64,000 bases of DNA from Arthrobacter sp. B1805 (GCF_002929745.1 NZ_PJIQ01000005.1:1-64000); one strand, 5' to 3'. Shown: positions 36,797-49,526, counted from the first letter of the stretch. A program made the numbers and translations. The notes: a model not told the origin generated them from the sequence alone.

Positions 36797-38287
36797 CTAC
36801 TTCTTCTTGACGGGCCAGGGGCCGACGCCTTCCTTGATGTAGGACGTGTGGCCGTCCGGCAGCTGGCCGGCGTCCGTGATGTCACCGACGCGGTGGACCT
36901 TGATCGAATTGGTCGAGCCGGCCTGTCCGGGAGGGGAACCGGCCGCGATAACCACGAGGTCGTCGATCTCGACGAGACCCTGCTCGAACAGGACACGATC
37001 GACCTGCGCCGTCATCTGGTCCGTGTGCTCCACGAACTCGACGAGCTTGGGCTGGATTCCCCAGATGAGGGACATCGTATTGAGCGTCGACTGCACGGGG
37101 GTGAAGGCGAACACCGGCTTCTTCGGCCGAAGACGGGAGAGGCGACGCGCCGAGTCACCGGACTGGGTGAACGTGCAGATGTACTTGGCATCCAGCTGGT
37201 CCGAGATCTCGACGGCTGCGCGCGTGATCGCACCGCCGCGGGTCTTCGGCTTGCTGCCGAGCGGCGGAACGCGCTCGAGGCCGTGGCGCTCCGTGGACTC
37301 GATGATGTCCGCCATGGTGCGGACGGTCTCGATCGGGTACTTGCCGACGCTCGTCTCGCCCGAGAGCATCACGGCATCCGCACCGTCCAGGACGGCGTTC
37401 GCGCAGTCGGAAGCCTCGGCGCGCGTGGGCCGGGGATTGTCGATCATCGACTCGAGGACCTGCGTGGCGACGATGACCGGCTTGGCCCAGCGGCGCGCGA
37501 GCTCGACGGCGCGCTTCTGCACGATGGGCACGTCCTGCAGGGGAAGCTCGACGCCGAGGTCACCACGGGCAACCATGATGGCGTCGAAGGCGTCGATGAT
37601 CTCCTCGAGGGCATCCACGGCCTGCGGCTTCTCGATCTTGGCGATGACCGGGACACGGCGGCCCTCCTCATCCATGATCTCGTGGACGCGCTTCACGTCT
37701 CCGGCGTCACGCACGAAGGACAGCGCGACCATGTCGACACCGATCTGGATCGCCCAGCGCAGGTCCGCCTCGTCCTTGTCGCTCAGCGCAGGCACGTTGA
37801 CGGCGACGCCGGGCAGGTTGATGCCCTTGTTGTTCGACACCATTCCTCCGACGACGACCTCGGTCGTGACCTTGACGTCGTCGACCGCCGTGGCCCGCAG
37901 CGAGACCTTGCCGTCGTCGATGAGCAGCATGTCGCCCACGTTGACGTCCTGGGGCAGGCCCTTGAACGTGGTGGAGGAGATCTCCTGCGTACCCTCGATG
38001 TCGTCGATGGTGATAGTGAAGACGTCCCCCGGCGCCAGGGCGTGGGGACCATCGGCGAAGCGACCGAGGCGGATCTTCGGACCCTGCAGGTCGGCGAAGA
38101 TACCGACGGGCTTCCCGAGCTCCTCGGAGGCACGGCGCACGTTCTCGTAGGTGGAACTGTGCACGGCGTAGTCACCATGGCTCATGTTCATCCGGGCTAC
38201 GTCGACGCCCGCCTCGAGCACCGCTCGGGTGTTCTCATAGCTGGCAATCGCGGGGCCGAATGTTGCAACAATTTTTGCGCGTCTCAT
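36797..38287 (-). CDS. pyk: Pyruvate kinase
   Basis: A 496-residue pyruvate kinase, which makes pyruvate and ATP from phosphoenolpyruvate. Conserved segments are MRRAKIVATFGPA, RMNMSHGDY, the catalytic Lys in VIAKIEKPQA (about residue 219), metal-binding Glu in MVARGDLGVELP, and ATQVLESMIDNPRPTRAEA and MLSGETSVGKYP. The C-terminal effector domain is complete (about 350-490). The ATG at 38287 has TAGGCT six bases upstream and no ribosome site, so it is probably leaderless. It follows gltBD on the same strand, but the hairpin-free 48-base gap and own promoter suggest separate control. Confidence 0.97.
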   Translation of the reverse strand: MRRAKIVATFGPAIASYENTRAVLEAGVDVARMNMSHGDYAVHSSTYENVRRASEELGKPVGIFADLQGPKIRLGRFADGPHALAPGDVFTITIDDIEGTQEISSTTFKGLPQDVNVGDMLLIDDGKVSLRATAVDDVKVTTEVVVGGMVSNNKGINLPGVAVNVPALSDKDEADLRWAIQIGVDMVALSFVRDAGDVKRVHEIMDEEGRRVPVIAKIEKPQAVDALEEIIDAFDAIMVARGDLGVELPLQDVPIVQKRAVELARRWAKPVIVATQVLESMIDNPRPTRAEASDCANAVLDGADAVMLSGETSVGKYPIETVRTMADIIESTERHGLERVPPLGSKPKTRGGAITRAAVEISDQLDAKYICTFTQSGDSARRLSRLRPKKPVFAFTPVQSTLNTMSLIWGIQPKLVEFVEHTDQMTAQVDRVLFEQGLVEIDDLVVIAAGSPPGQAGSTNSIKVHRVGDITDAGQLPDGHTSYIKEGVGPWPVKKK

Positions 38288-38293
38288 AAACCT

Positions 38294-38299
38294 AGCCTA
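38294..38299 (-). promoter_or_regulatory. Probable -10 box of pyk (leaderless)
   Basis: TAGGCT on the minus strand ends six bases before the pyk ATG. Confidence 0.4.
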
Positions 38300-38335
38300 G
38301 TCGTGTTTGGGTCGAGGAAATGGTTCGGGGGCCGG

Positions 38336-39793
38336 TCAGAGGACGGCGATGGAGCGATCGGTCGGAGCAACGGGTGCCGGCAGCTTCGTGGAACCCATGA
38401 GCCACTGGTCCACCGCTGCGGCACATGCACGGCCCTCCGCGATCGCCCAGACGATCAGCGACTGCCCTCGGCCGGCGTCACCCGCCGAGAAGACGCCCGG
38501 CGTGTTGGTCATGTAGTAGCCGTCACGCGCCAGGTTGCCGCGCTCGTCGAACTCGGCCTGCACCTGTTCGGTGATGCCGGCCGGCTCCGCGCCGGTGAAC
38601 CCGAGCGAGAGGAAGACCAGGTCGGCGGGGATCTCGCGCTCGGTTCCAACCTTGGGCACCCGGCGGCCGTCCACGAACTCCGTCTCCGCGACCTTGATGC
38701 CGCGGAGCACGCCGTTGTCACCGACGAACTCGACCGTGGACGCCAGGTAGCGGCGCTCGCCACCCTCCTCGTGAGCGCTCGCGATGTCGAAGAGCGTCGG
38801 GAACGTGGGCCAGGGCTGGTCCGGGCGGCGTTCCGTGGGCGGCTGCTGACCGATCGCGAGCGTCGTGACGGACGCGGCCTTCTGGCGGTGCGCCGTGCCG
38901 AGGCAGTCCGCGCCGGTATCGCCGCCGCCGAGGATGACGACGTGCTTGCCCTCCGCGTGGATCTGGTCCTCGACCGCCTCGCCGGCCACCACGCGGTTGG
39001 CCTGGACGAGGTAGTCCATCGCGAAATGGACGCCCTCGAGGTCCCGCCCAGGAATGGGCAGGTCACGCGGCACGGTTGCACCGGTGGCGACGACGACGGC
39101 GTCGTAACGCCGCTTCAGCTGACCCCAGCTGATGTCCTTGCCGACGTCCACTCCCGTGCGGAAACGCGTGCCCTCGGCCTTCATCTGGTCGAGGCGCCGC
39201 TCGAGGTGGATCTTCTCCATCTTGAAGTCCGGGATGCCGTAGCGCAGCAGGCCACCGATGCGGTCGTCGCGTTCGTAGACGGCCACGGTGTGGCCCGCGC
39301 GTGTCAGCTGCTGGCCGGCGGCGAGCCCGGCAGGGCCAGACCCGACGACGGCGATGGTGCGGCCCGTCAGGCGCTCGGGCGGATGCGGCTCCACCCAGCC
39401 CTCCGCGAAGGCGAGGTCCGCGATGGACACCTCGACCTGCTTGATGGTGACGGGCGGCTGGTTGATGCCGAGCACGCACGAGGACTCACACGGGGCCGGG
39501 CAGAGCCGCCCGGTGAACTCCGGGAAGTTGTTCGTGGCATGCAGCCGCTCGATCGCCTCGTGGCCCTTGTCTCGGAACATGAGGTCGTTCCACTCGGGGA
39601 TCAGGTTCCCGAGCGGGCAGCCCTGGTGGCAGAAGGGGATGCCGCAATCCATGCAGCGACCCGCCTGCGACTTCAGGACGCCCTTCTCCTGCGCCTCGTA
39701 CACCTCTTTCCAGTCCATGATCCGTACCGGAACGGGACGGCGTGGCTGGGTCTGGCGCTCGCGCACCTTCATGAATCCGCGTGGGTCAGCCAC
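38336..39793 (-). CDS. gltD: Glutamate synthase (NADPH), small subunit
   Basis: A 485-residue flavoprotein that passes electrons from NADPH to GltB. N-terminal Cys motifs for iron-sulfur clusters are [14 protein letters not shown] and CPAPCESSC; the FAD site is [12 protein letters not shown] (about residues 152-163) and the NADPH site [16 protein letters not shown]. Start is GTG 39793 with GGAGG six bases upstream; it overlaps the gltB stop by eight bases, which implies coupled translation of the two subunits. The open frame runs further to 39865 inside gltB. Confidence 0.97.
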   Translation of the reverse strand: MADPRGFMKVRERQTQPRRPVPVRIMDWKEVYEAQEKGVLKSQAGRCMDCGIPFCHQGCPLGNLIPEWNDLMFRDKGHEAIERLHATNNFPEFTGRLCPAPCESSCVLGINQPPVTIKQVEVSIADLAFAEGWVEPHPPERLTGRTIAVVGSGPAGLAAGQQLTRAGHTVAVYERDDRIGGLLRYGIPDFKMEKIHLERRLDQMKAEGTRFRTGVDVGKDISWGQLKRRYDAVVVATGATVPRDLPIPGRDLEGVHFAMDYLVQANRVVAGEAVEDQIHAEGKHVVILGGGDTGADCLGTAHRQKAASVTTLAIGQQPPTERRPDQPWPTFPTLFDIASAHEEGGERRYLASTVEFVGDNGVLRGIKVAETEFVDGRRVPKVGTEREIPADLVFLSLGFTGAEPAGITEQVQAEFDERGNLARDGYYMTNTPGVFSAGDAGRGQSLIVWAIAEGRACAAAVDQWLMGSTKLPAPVAPTDRSIAVL

Positions 39794-42700
39794 CGGTAAC
39801 CTCCAGGATCTTGGTCCACGCCTCTTCACCGTCGGGATCGAGTCCCTGTTCGACGGCTGTGGCACGGGCGTCCAGTACCGCAGCGTAATCGCGCGGCAGG
39901 ACCTTGGTGAAACGCTTGATGGTGTCCTCGAAGGACTCGAGCAGGCTCTCCGCGAGGTTCGACTCGGTCTCCTCGACGTGCTGGATCAGCAGCCGCCGCA
40001 CGATCTCGATGTCCTCGGCGTCGAGCTCCTCGAGCAGGAGTTCGCCGTTCTCGAGGCTCTGCTTGTTGACGCGGGCACGGTCGAGGTCGAGCACGAAGGC
40101 CGTTCCCCCGGACATCCCGGCGCCGAAGTTCCGGCCCGTACGCCCGAGGATCAGCGCCTGGCCGCCGGTCATGTACTCGCAACCGTGGTCTCCGATGCCC
40201 TCCGCTACCGCCGTGGCTCCGGAATTGCGAACGAGGAACCGCTCCCCGACCTGCCCTCGCAGGAACATCTCGCCGCTCGTGGCGCCGTAGCCGATGACGT
40301 TGCCCGCGATCACGTTGTGGTCCGCGCGGAAGACGTTCGCACGATCAGGACGCACGATGATGCGGCCGCCGGAGAGACCCTTGCCCACATAGTCGTTCGA
40401 GTCGCCGAGCAGCCGCAGCGTGATACCGGCGGGCAGGAAAGCGCCGAGCGACTGACCGGCCTGACCGGCGAGCGTCACGTCGATGGTGTTGGTGGCAAGC
40501 GTGTCCAACCCGAACGTGCGCGTGACCACATGGCCGAGCATGGTGCCCACGGAGCGATCGGTGTTCACGACGTCCACGGAGATCCGCACGGGTGAGCGGT
40601 GCTGCAGCGCTTCCGCACTCATCTCGATCAGCTTGTTGTCGAAGTGCTCGTCGAGGTCGTGGTTCTGCGGAAGCATGTTGCGCATCGGCTCGCCCGAGTC
40701 GAACTCATTGCCCCGCAGGATCGGATCGAGATCGAGCCCGTCGGCCTTCCAGTGCTCGATCGCCTCGCGGGCGTCGAGCAGCTCGCTGTGACCGATCGCC
40801 TCTTCGATGGACCTGAAGCCGAGTTCGGCCAGGATCTCCCGGACCTCCTCCGCGATGAACTCGAAGAAGTTGACGACGAATTCCGGCTTGCCCGTGAAGC
40901 GGCTGCGCAGCTCCGGGTTCTGCGTCGCGACGCCCACCGGACAGGTGTCGAGGTGGCACACGCGCATCATGATGCAGCCCGAGACCACGAGTGGCGCGGT
41001 GGCGAAACCGAACTCCTCACCGCCGAGCAGAGCCGCGATGACGACGTCGCGCCCGGTCTTGAGCTGGCCGTCCACCTGGACCACCACGCGGTCGCGAAGC
41101 CCGTTCAGCATGAGCGTCTGCTGCGTCTCGGCGAGACCGAGCTCCCACGGGATACCGGCGTGCTTGAGCGAGTTGAGCGGGCTCGCGCCGGTTCCGCCGT
41201 CGTGCCCGGACACGAGCACGACGTCGGCCTTCGCCTTCGTGACGCCCGCCGCGACCGTGCCGATCCCGACCTCCGATACGAGCTTGACGTGGACGCGTGC
41301 GCTCGGGTTCGACCTCTTGAGGTCGTAGATGAGCTGCGCGAGGTCCTCGATGGAATAGATGTCGTGGTGCGGCGGCGGCGAGATCAGGGCGACGCCCGGA
41401 GTGGAATGCCGTGTCCGGGCGATCCAGGGGTACACCTTCTGGCTCATGAGCTGACCGCCCTCGCCGGGCTTCGCTCCCTGTGCCATCTTGATCTGGATGT
41501 CGTCGGCGTTGGTCAGGTAGAGGCTCGTCACGCCGAAGCGGCCCGATGCGACCTGCTTGATGGCGGAGCGGCGCTCCGGATCCATCAGGCGCTCGACGTC
41601 CTCGCCGCCCTCACCGGTGTTCGACTTCGCGCCGAGGCGGTTCATCGCGATGGCGAGCGTCTCGTGCGCTTCCTTGGAGATGGAGCCGTAGCTCATCGCC
41701 CCCGTCGAAAAGCGCTTGACGATGGACGAGACGGGTTCGACCTCGTCGATGCTGATGGGCGCACGGGCGTCCCCGCGCAGCTTGAGCAGCCCGCGCAGCG
41801 TCATGAGTTCCTTCGACTGGTCGTCCACACCCTGCGTGTACGCCTTGAAGATGTCGTAGCGCCGCTCACGCGTGGCGTGCTGCAGGCGGAAGACGGTCTC
41901 GGGGTTGAAGAGGTGCGGCGGGCCCTCGCGGCGCCACTGGTACTCGCCGCCGTTGTCGAGGCCGCGGTGCGGATCCTCGATGCCGTCCTGCGGGTACGCG
42001 CTCTCGTGGCGTGCGGCGGTCTCCGCCGCGATGACATCCAGACCGACGCCGCCGAGTTGCGTCTGGGTGCCGTGGAAGTACTCGTCCACGAGTTCCTGCG
42101 ACAGGCCGAGCGCCTCGAAGGTCTGCGCGCCACAGTAGGAGCTCACGGTCGAGATGCCCATCTTGGACATGATCTTCAGGACGCCCTTGCCGAGGCCCTT
42201 GATCAGGTGTGCGACGGCGGCCTCGGCGGTGACTCCGGTGATGTCACCGTTGCGGACCAGCTCCTCGCAGCTCTCCATCGCCAGGTAGGGGTTGACCGCG
42301 GAAGCGCCGTAGCCGATCAGCACCGCGACGTGGTGGACCTCGCGCACGTCGCCCGCTTCGACGACGAGGGACGTCTTGGTGCGGTTGGCGCTCTTGAGCA
42401 GGTGGTGGTGCACCGCACTGGTCAGGAGCAGGGACGGGATGGGAGCCCACTGCGCGTTCGAGTCGCGATCGGACAACACGACGTACTCGACCCCGCGGTT
42501 GAGTGCGCTCGACACCTGCTCGCAGATCTCGGCGAGGCGCGCCCGCAGGGCAGCCTCACCGCCGTCGTGACGATAGAGGCCACGGACACGGACCGTCAGC
42601 CGGTCGCCATCCTCGGTCTCGAGGTTCGCGATCTTGGCCAGCTCGTCATTCGTGATCACGGGGAACTTCAGGGCGATCTGCTTGGAGCGCACCTGTCCCA

Positions 42701-44408
42701 TGGACAGCAGGTTGCCGTCGGGTCCGATCGTGACGCCCATCGACGTGACGAGCTCTTCGCGAATCGAGTCCAGCGGCGGATTGGTGACCTGGGCGAAGGA
42801 CTGCACGAAATAGTCGAACAGCAGGCGCGGACGCTTGGACAGCACGGCGATCGGCGTATCCGATCCCATGGCGCCGAGTGGCTCGGCACCATTCTTCGCC
42901 ATGGGGCCGAGCAAAATGCGCAGCTCCTCCTGCGTGTACCCGAAGGTGCGCTGGCGGCGGTTGATGGAGGCTTTCGTGTGGATCACGTGCTCGCGCTCGG
43001 GAAGGTCCTCGAGCTGGATCAGGTTCTCCTTGACCCACTCCCCCCACGGGTTGGCGGCAGCCACTTCCGCCTTGATCTCCTGGTCCTCGATGAGGCGGCC
43101 TTCCTCGGTGTCGACGAGGAACATCTTGCCGGGAGAGACGCGGCCCTTCCGGACCACCCGGGAGGGCTCGACCTCGAGCACGCCGACCTCCGATGCGAGG
43201 ATGACGAGGCCGTCCTCCGTGACCCAGTAGCGGGCGGGGCGCAAGCCGTTGCGGTCGAGTACAGCGCCGACCAGGCGCCCGTCGGTGAAGGACACTGCGG
43301 CCGGTCCGTCCCAGGGCTCCATGAGCATCGAGTGGTACTGGTAGAAGGCGCGGCGGGCGGGATCCATGGTGGCGTGGTTCTCCCACGCCTCCGGGATCAT
43401 CATCATGATCGAGTGGGTGATCGGTCGCCCCGACAGGGTCAGCAGTTCCGCGACCTCGTCGAAGGACGCCGAGTCGGAAGCACCCGGGGTGCAGATCGGG
43501 TACAGCTCCTCCGGCGCATCACCGAGCAGTGGATTGGACAGCTGCGACTGGCGCGCACGCATCCAGTTCCGGTTGCCCTTGACCGTGTTGATCTCGCCGT
43601 TGTGCGCGATCGTCCGGAATGGCTGGGCGAGGGGCCACGAGGGGAAGGTGTTCGTCGAGAAGCGCGAGTGGACGATGCCGAGGCGCGTCTTGAAGCGCTC
43701 GTCGGACAGGTCCGGGTAGAACGGCTCGAGCTGCGCGGTCGTCAGCATGCCCTTGTAGACGATGGTCTTCGAGGACAGGGAGGGGAAGTACACGCCGTAC
43801 TTGTTCTGGGCGCGCTTGCGCACCCGGAAGGCTTTCGCGTCGAGATCCGACGCGTTGCCGTTCGCCGGTGCCAGGAAGAGCTGCACGAAGTGCGGCATGC
43901 AGGCACGCGCCATCGCACCGACGAGGTCGGCGACCACAGGCACGACACGCCAGCCGAGGACCTCGAGGCCCTCGGACTCGGCGATCGACTCGAGCCCGGC
44001 ACGCGCGGTCTCCTCCTCCTTCGCCTCGGCCGGCAGGAACGCTGTTCCCACGACGTAGGACCCGACGGGCGGGAGCTGGAAGTCGACGACTGCGCGGAAG
44101 AACTCGTCGGGGATCTGCGTCAGCAGACCGGCGCCGTCGCCCGTACCCTCGTCGGCACCCACGGCACCGCGGTGCTCGAGGTTCCGCAGCGCCGTCAGTG
44201 CGGCGTCGACGATGTCGTGGCCGGGTTCACCGCGAAGGGTCGCGATCACGGCGAGACCGCATGCGTCCTTCTCGTTGTCCGGATTGTAGAGGCCTGTTGC
44301 TTCCGGGAGGGAGGCGAACCGCGTGAAGGGCGACTCCACGGCGGCTGCGGTGGATGGCGTCGTTTCCGGTTCTGTCCCGGTCGGCTTTCCTGGCATCAAA
44401 GCAGTCAT
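39786..44408 (-). CDS. gltB: Glutamate synthase, large subunit
   Basis: A 1540-residue glutamate synthase large subunit, which moves the amide of glutamine to 2-oxoglutarate. A propeptide of about 50 residues precedes the N-terminal nucleophile Cys in [13 protein letters not shown]; processing to expose this Cys is known for the family. The 3Fe-4S ligands are in [17 protein letters not shown] (about residue 1145), the FMN barrel holds [15 protein letters not shown] [17 protein letters not shown], and the C-terminal beta-helix is complete. I start it at ATG 44408 with AAGGA nine bases upstream; the frame runs open to 44618 through the leader, but those codons look non-coding. A structured leader precedes it. 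Confidence 0.96.
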   Translation of the reverse strand: MTALMPGKPTGTEPETTPSTAAAVESPFTRFASLPEATGLYNPDNEKDACGLAVIATLRGEPGHDIVDAALTALRNLEHRGAVGADEGTGDGAGLLTQIPDEFFRAVVDFQLPPVGSYVVGTAFLPAEAKEEETARAGLESIAESEGLEVLGWRVVPVVADLVGAMARACMPHFVQLFLAPANGNASDLDAKAFRVRKRAQNKYGVYFPSLSSKTIVYKGMLTTAQLEPFYPDLSDERFKTRLGIVHSRFSTNTFPSWPLAQPFRTIAHNGEINTVKGNRNWMRARQSQLSNPLLGDAPEELYPICTPGASDSASFDEVAELLTLSGRPITHSIMMMIPEAWENHATMDPARRAFYQYHSMLMEPWDGPAAVSFTDGRLVGAVLDRNGLRPARYWVTEDGLVILASEVGVLEVEPSRVVRKGRVSPGKMFLVDTEEGRLIEDQEIKAEVAAANPWGEWVKENLIQLEDLPEREHVIHTKASINRRQRTFGYTQEELRILLGPMAKNGAEPLGAMGSDTPIAVLSKRPRLLFDYFVQSFAQVTNPPLDSIREELVTSMGVTIGPDGNLLSMGQVRSKQIALKFPVITNDELAKIANLETEDGDRLTVRVRGLYRHDGGEAALRARLAEICEQVSSALNRGVEYVVLSDRDSNAQWAPIPSLLLTSAVHHHLLKSANRTKTSLVVEAGDVREVHHVAVLIGYGASAVNPYLAMESCEELVRNGDITGVTAEAAVAHLIKGLGKGVLKIMSKMGISTVSSYCGAQTFEALGLSQELVDEYFHGTQTQLGGVGLDVIAAETAARHESAYPQDGIEDPHRGLDNGGEYQWRREGPPHLFNPETVFRLQHATRERRYDIFKAYTQGVDDQSKELMTLRGLLKLRGDARAPISIDEVEPVSSIVKRFSTGAMSYGSISKEAHETLAIAMNRLGAKSNTGEGGEDVERLMDPERRSAIKQVASGRFGVTSLYLTNADDIQIKMAQGAKPGEGGQLMSQKVYPWIARTRHSTPGVALISPPPHHDIYSIEDLAQLIYDLKRSNPSARVHVKLVSEVGIGTVAAGVTKAKADVVLVSGHDGGTGASPLNSLKHAGIPWELGLAETQQTLMLNGLRDRVVVQVDGQLKTGRDVVIAALLGGEEFGFATAPLVVSGCIMMRVCHLDTCPVGVATQNPELRSRFTGKPEFVVNFFEFIAEEVREILAELGFRSIEEAIGHSELLDAREAIEHWKADGLDLDPILRGNEFDSGEPMRNMLPQNHDLDEHFDNKLIEMSAEALQHRSPVRISVDVVNTDRSVGTMLGHVVTRTFGLDTLATNTIDVTLAGQAGQSLGAFLPAGITLRLLGDSNDYVGKGLSGGRIIVRPDRANVFRADHNVIAGNVIGYGATSGEMFLRGQVGERFLVRNSGATAVAEGIGDHGCEYMTGGQALILGRTGRNFGAGMSGGTAFVLDLDRARVNKQSLENGELLLEELDAEDIEIVRRLLIQHVEETESNLAESLLESFEDTIKRFTKVLPRDYAAVLDARATAVEQGLDPDGEEAWTKILEVTGG

Positions 44409-44780
44409 CGAAAGGATCCTTCCCCCATGATGGAGCGTCGGGAGGGGACAGCCTTGGCCCCGCGGCACCGCTGTCTGGAAGCGGGCACCGTCTGTTGTTC
44501 TCTTGCACACCACCTGCACCGGCGCTGCCCGGCGCTCTTGGCGGGCAATCGCTGCAGTCATCCTGCGCCGGGTGGAGGTGGTGTCGGTGCGAGCAGGAAG
44601 GTGATCCGGCCGTCGCACCTGTGGTCCACAACTGTGTGGTGTTGCGTCCTTTAGGGGCGGTGGCCCGGGGACTGCTTTCGGGGACCGAATCCCGCGGCTC
44701 CGCTTTCGCGGGGTCCCAGGAACGCGGATCGTTACTCAGGAGCCGTTTGTTTCGGAAAGATTACCACGATCATTCCGCGG
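44409..44780 (-). promoter_or_regulatory. Long structured leader and promoter region of gltB
   Basis: No gene is convincing in these 372 bases between lgt and gltB. On the minus strand a possible promoter TTGACC (44779-44784) and TAATCT (44758-44763), spaced 15 bases, overlaps the end of lgt. The RNA could fold several ways: ccaca/tgtgg around 44622-44635, and a 14-bp stem with one mismatch between ACACCACCTcCACC and GGTGcAGGTGGTGT, enclosing a GC-rich hairpin. I know no named riboswitch of this form. The ribosome site AAGGA is at the end. Confidence 0.45.
44749..44764 (-). promoter_or_regulatory. GlnR-box-like sequence upstream of gltB
   Basis: The minus strand reads GTAAT-CTTTCC-GAAAC, one base away from the actinobacterial GlnR half-pair gTnAC-N6-GaAAC. 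It overlaps the proposed -10 of gltB. A second pair at the usual spacing was not found, so this is tentative. Confidence 0.3.
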
Positions 44781-45884
44781 TCAATGACCCTTGTCCGCGG
44801 AGTGGCTGCCTGTGGCTGAAGCGTTATCGGTCGGGCTGCCCGCACCCGCTTCCGGCGCGGAATCCGGCTCCGACTTGGACGCCGTGGACGAGGCGGCCGA
44901 CTGGTCCGCTTCTGTACTGGGGGTACCGTCCTTCGCCTCGCTGCCGGAACCGGCAGCGGCGGTGTTCTCGCCTTCGCTGTCCTCGGCATCCACCACTGGG
45001 TCCTCGTCCTTCGGTTCACGGCCGGGAAGGTACACCGAGGGCGCATCGACGGGACCGCGCTTCAGGGAGAGGAACACGAGGATGGCCAATGACACGAGGA
45101 ACACCGCGATGCTCGTCCAGACGTTGAGCCGCTGCGTCACGCCGAAGAGCGTCACCATCTCGGCGTCGTCGATCCGGAGTGTCTCGATCCAGACGCGCCC
45201 GAGGGTGTAGTAGGCCGCGTAGAGCCAGAACATGCGCCCCCCGCGGAGGCGGAACTTCCGGGCGAGCAGGAGCAGGATGGCGACGCCCGCGAGGTTCCAG
45301 AGGAGCTCGTAGAGGAACGTCGGGTGGAACAGCGTGCCGGGTTCCTGGTCGAGCGGGAAGTTCGCATTGTCCGCGTCGATCTCGAGGCCCCACGGAAGGG
45401 AGGTGGGCGCACCGAAGAGTTCCTGGTTGAACCAGTTGCCCAGCCTTCCGACGGCTTGTGCCAGCAAGAGCCCGGGTGCGGCTGCATCGGCGAAGGCCGA
45501 GAGCTTGATACCCGCTCGACGTGCGCCGATCCACGCACCGACCGCTCCGAGTGCGACGGCGCCCCAGATACCGAGGCCGCCCTGCCAGATCTGCGGGATC
45601 CGCGCCAGATCCCCCTCCGGACCGAAGTACGCGTCCGGCGAGGAGAACACATGGTAGAGCCGTCCACCGATGATGCCGAACGGGATGGCCCAGATCGCGA
45701 TGTCCCAGACAGCGTCAGCGTTGCCACCGAAGGAGACGAAGCGCTTCTGGGTGAGGATGAGTGCCAGGACGATGCCAGCGAGGATGCACAGCGCGTAGGC
45801 GTGGATGGTGATGGGGCCGAGGCTGAAGCTGGCCCATTCCGCGGGTGGGCTCGGGATAGCGGCCGCGAGGCTGCCGCCGATCAT
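44781..45884 (-). CDS. lgt: Prolipoprotein diacylglyceryl transferase
   Basis: A 367-residue membrane enzyme that attaches diacylglycerol to the lipobox Cys of prolipoproteins. About seven membrane segments; family signatures are IIGGRLYHVF, QAVGRLGNWFNQELFG (about residues 142-157) and HPTFLYELLWN. The last 90 residues are an acidic, Ser/Ala-rich cytoplasmic tail not needed for catalysis and typical of actinobacterial Lgt. Its ATG shares ATGA with the trpA stop, so it is coupled to the trp genes. Substrates include the lipoproteins at 32845 and 33996. Confidence 0.96.
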   Translation of the reverse strand: MIGGSLAAAIPSPPAEWASFSLGPITIHAYALCILAGIVLALILTQKRFVSFGGNADAVWDIAIWAIPFGIIGGRLYHVFSSPDAYFGPEGDLARIPQIWQGGLGIWGAVALGAVGAWIGARRAGIKLSAFADAAAPGLLLAQAVGRLGNWFNQELFGAPTSLPWGLEIDADNANFPLDQEPGTLFHPTFLYELLWNLAGVAILLLLARKFRLRGGRMFWLYAAYYTLGRVWIETLRIDDAEMVTLFGVTQRLNVWTSIAVFLVSLAILVFLSLKRGPVDAPSVYLPGREPKDEDPVVDAEDSEGENTAAAGSGSEAKDGTPSTEADQSAASSTASKSEPDSAPEAGAGSPTDNASATGSHSADKGH

Positions 45885-46728
45885 GCCGAGGCCTTCGCTG
45901 TTCCCGTGCTGAGCTCACGCGTCAGCTCGGCTACTGCTTCCACTCCGCCGTCGCGGAGCGCAGCGACCAGTGCGGTACCGACGATCACGCCGTCGGCGTA
46001 CGCGCCGATCTCCCGGACCTGTGCCGAGGAGGACACGCCGAGCCCGACGCAGACGCGCTCGGCTCCGGCCTCATGGGCGGCGTCGACCACGGCCCGGGCA
46101 GCTGCTCCGACGGAGGACCTGGCGCCGGTCACGCCCATGACGGACACGGCATAGACGAAACCCCTGCTCGCGTCCACGGTGTTCTGCATGCGCTGCGGCG
46201 AGGTGGACGGGGCCACGAGGAACACCCTGTCGAGTCCGAGCTCCTCGGAGACCTCGAGCCATTCGGACGCCTCGTCCGGGATGAGGTCCGGTGTGATGAG
46301 TCCTGCGCCGCCCGCTGCCGCAAGGCGCTGGGCGAAGTCACGTACTCCCATGCGCATGACGGGATTCCAGTAGGTCATGACGAGCACGGCGGCGTCGCTC
46401 GCGCTGGTGATGCCTTCGACGACGTCGAAGATCTGCGGGACGGTGAAGCCGTTGGCCAATGCCTCGACCGTGGCTTCCTGGATCACGTGCCCGTCCATCA
46501 CGGGGTCGGAGTAGGGAATCCCGATCTCGATCAGGTCGACGCCGTTCTCGGCCATGGCGATGCCGGCCTCGATCGTGGTCCGGACGTCGGGGAAACCGGC
46601 CGGAAGGTACCCGATGAGTGCCGCGCGGCCTTCGCTGCGCGCTTTCTCGATCGCGGCGGCGGCCTTGGAGACCGCTCCGCCTTGCCCGCTCGTGTCTCCG
46701 GCGGCATGCCTGCCGGTGGAATGTGTGA

Positions 46729-46732
<4 letters not shown>
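45881..46732 (-). CDS. trpA: Tryptophan synthase alpha chain
   Basis: A 283-residue TIM-barrel protein that splits indole-3-glycerol phosphate to indole and glyceraldehyde-3-phosphate. The catalytic Glu is in [16 protein letters not shown] (about residues 66-81; the Asp of SDP is the second catalytic residue), and [12 protein letters not shown] and the phosphate site near [12 protein letters not shown] are present. The GTG start shares TGTGA with the trpB stop (four-base overlap). The first 20 residues are not conserved. Product indole passes by tunnel to TrpB. Confidence 0.96.
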
Positions 46733-48093
<1,361 letters not shown>

Positions 48094-48260
48094 GACTTCA
48101 GCATTCCTGTCCTGTTGGTCCTGGCCCGGGCGGCGCTGCCGTCCGGTCCCTGGCGGACAGGTGGTGACCTGCCCGCTTCCTGCTCCGTGCCGAATCCGTG
48201 CTGCGGGTCCTGGCCCCGCCGGTGCCGGGCCGTCGTCGTCGGCCCGAGCGCACCGCGGCG

Positions 48261-49088
48261 TCAGCTGAGCGCTGGTGCGCCGACGCTGTGCCCACCGGTG
48301 AGCCCGGCCCGCTTGAACTCCTGGATCGTTCCCGCAGGATCACCGGACCGGACGAGGGCCTCCCCCACCAGAACCGCGTGCGCGCCGTTCCCCGCGTAGT
48401 CGGCGACATCAGCGGCGTCGCGCACTCCTGATTCTGCGATGACGACCGTCCCGGCCGGAACGAGGTGCGCGAGCCCTCCGAAGACGCCGCGGTCGATGTC
48501 GAGCGTCTTCAGGTTGCGCACGTTCACGCCGATGATCGGGGCCCGGGCGGCGACGGCCCGCCGAACCTCCTCCGCTGTGTGCGTCTCGACGATCGCGTTC
48601 ATCCCGAGCTCGTGCGTCAGCGCGAGGAAGGAGGACAGCTCCTCGTCGGTGAGCGCCGCGACGATCAGCAGGACGACGTCGGCCCCGTGTGCGCGCGCCT
48701 CCCAGATCTGGTACTCGTCCACGGTGAAGTCCTTGCGGAGGACCGGGAGTCCGACGGCCGCACGGACGGCGTCGAGGTCGGCGAGGGAACCGCCGAAGCG
48801 CCGCTCCTCCGTCAGGACGGAGATGACGGAGGCTCCGCCGTCCTCGTAGGAAGCGGCAAGAGACGCCGGATCGGCGATGTCGGCAAGCGCGCCCTTCGAC
48901 GGACTGCTCCGCTTGACCTCGGCGATGACGGCGAGGGTTCCGCCGCGTCCTGCGCCGAGCGCCTCGAAGGCATCGAGCGGGGCGGGAGCCGCGAGGGCAG
49001 CTGCGCGGACGTCCTCCAGGGATCGCCCACGGCGACGCTCCGCGAGATCCTCGCGGACGCCCTCGATGATGTCGTCGAGGACGGTCAT
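48261..49088 (-). CDS. trpC: Indole-3-glycerol-phosphate synthase
   Basis: A 275-residue TIM barrel that closes the indole ring. Conserved strands are [13 protein letters not shown] (about residues 54-66), [27 protein letters not shown] and [12 protein letters not shown]. It carries only the IGPS domain, without a fused PRAI (TrpF), which is the usual actinobacterial situation where PriA does the TrpF step. The ATG follows the TAG of the small membrane protein with no gap. It is part of the trp cluster. Confidence 0.96.
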   Translation of the reverse strand: MTVLDDIIEGVREDLAERRRGRSLEDVRAAALAAPAPLDAFEALGAGRGGTLAVIAEVKRSSPSKGALADIADPASLAASYEDGGASVISVLTEERRFGGSLADLDAVRAAVGLPVLRKDFTVDEYQIWEARAHGADVVLLIVAALTDEELSSFLALTHELGMNAIVETHTAEEVRRAVAARAPIIGVNVRNLKTLDIDRGVFGGLAHLVPAGTVVIAESGVRDAADVADYAGNGAHAVLVGEALVRSGDPAGTIQEFKRAGLTGGHSVGAPALS

Positions 49089-49394
49089 CTAGTGTCCGTT
49101 GTTCTTGAGCTTCGAGCCACCCACGCCGTAGCCGATCTTGCGCAGGATGAACCCGACGATCAGGCCGACGAACATGATGCCGATGCCGACCCAGAAGAGG
49201 AGGGTACCGAAGTCGTGGTTGCCCTCGGTGCTGGCGAGGATGTACGCGAAGGAGGCGAGGGCTGCGCCGGCCAGCATGATGAGGACACACGTCCACGCTG
49301 CCGGGCTGTTGCCGTGGCCGATGGTCTCGTCACCCATCGACGCGTGGTTCTGGGGGGTGTTGCGGCTAGCGGAGGTGCTGGTCTCGGATGCCAT
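49089..49394 (-). CDS. Small trp-cluster membrane protein (HGNSPAAWT type)
   Basis: A 101-residue protein with two hydrophobic helices (about residues 35-55 and 63-85) separated by a short loop. HGNSPAAWT at about 27-35 is a conserved signature of a small actinobacterial family that lies between trpE and trpC in many genomes. The function is not known. AAGGAGA lies eight bases before the ATG, and its stop touches the trpC start, so expression is tied to tryptophan synthesis. Confidence 0.85.
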   Translation of the reverse strand: MASETSTSASRNTPQNHASMGDETIGHGNSPAAWTCVLIMLAGAALASFAYILASTEGNHDFGTLLFWVGIGIMFVGLIVGFILRKIGYGVGGSKLKNNGH

Positions 49395-49526
49395 GGTGAA
49401 TCTCCTTCGAACGGGTCTCGTTCCATTCTGCCATTGATGGGACGGGCCAGCGGAACGCGGACGCGCCCAGTCCCGACTGGTGCTACCGAGGTCCGGGGTA
49501 GGCAGCAGCAGGCCCCGGTTCCGGCG

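Noticed and set aside
36764-39799. 1011-codon open frame on the plus strand opposite pyk and gltD
   Set aside because: It spans two real genes and their intergenic gap and has no recognisable domain.
44409-44618. N-terminal extension of gltB by 70 codons
   Set aside because: The added residues are basic and not like the family; a good ATG with a ribosome site lies at 44408 and the sequence is better explained as an RNA leader.
40599-44654. 1351-codon open frame on the plus strand opposite gltB
   Set aside because: Same mirror effect; the minus-strand protein matches glutamate synthase over its full length.
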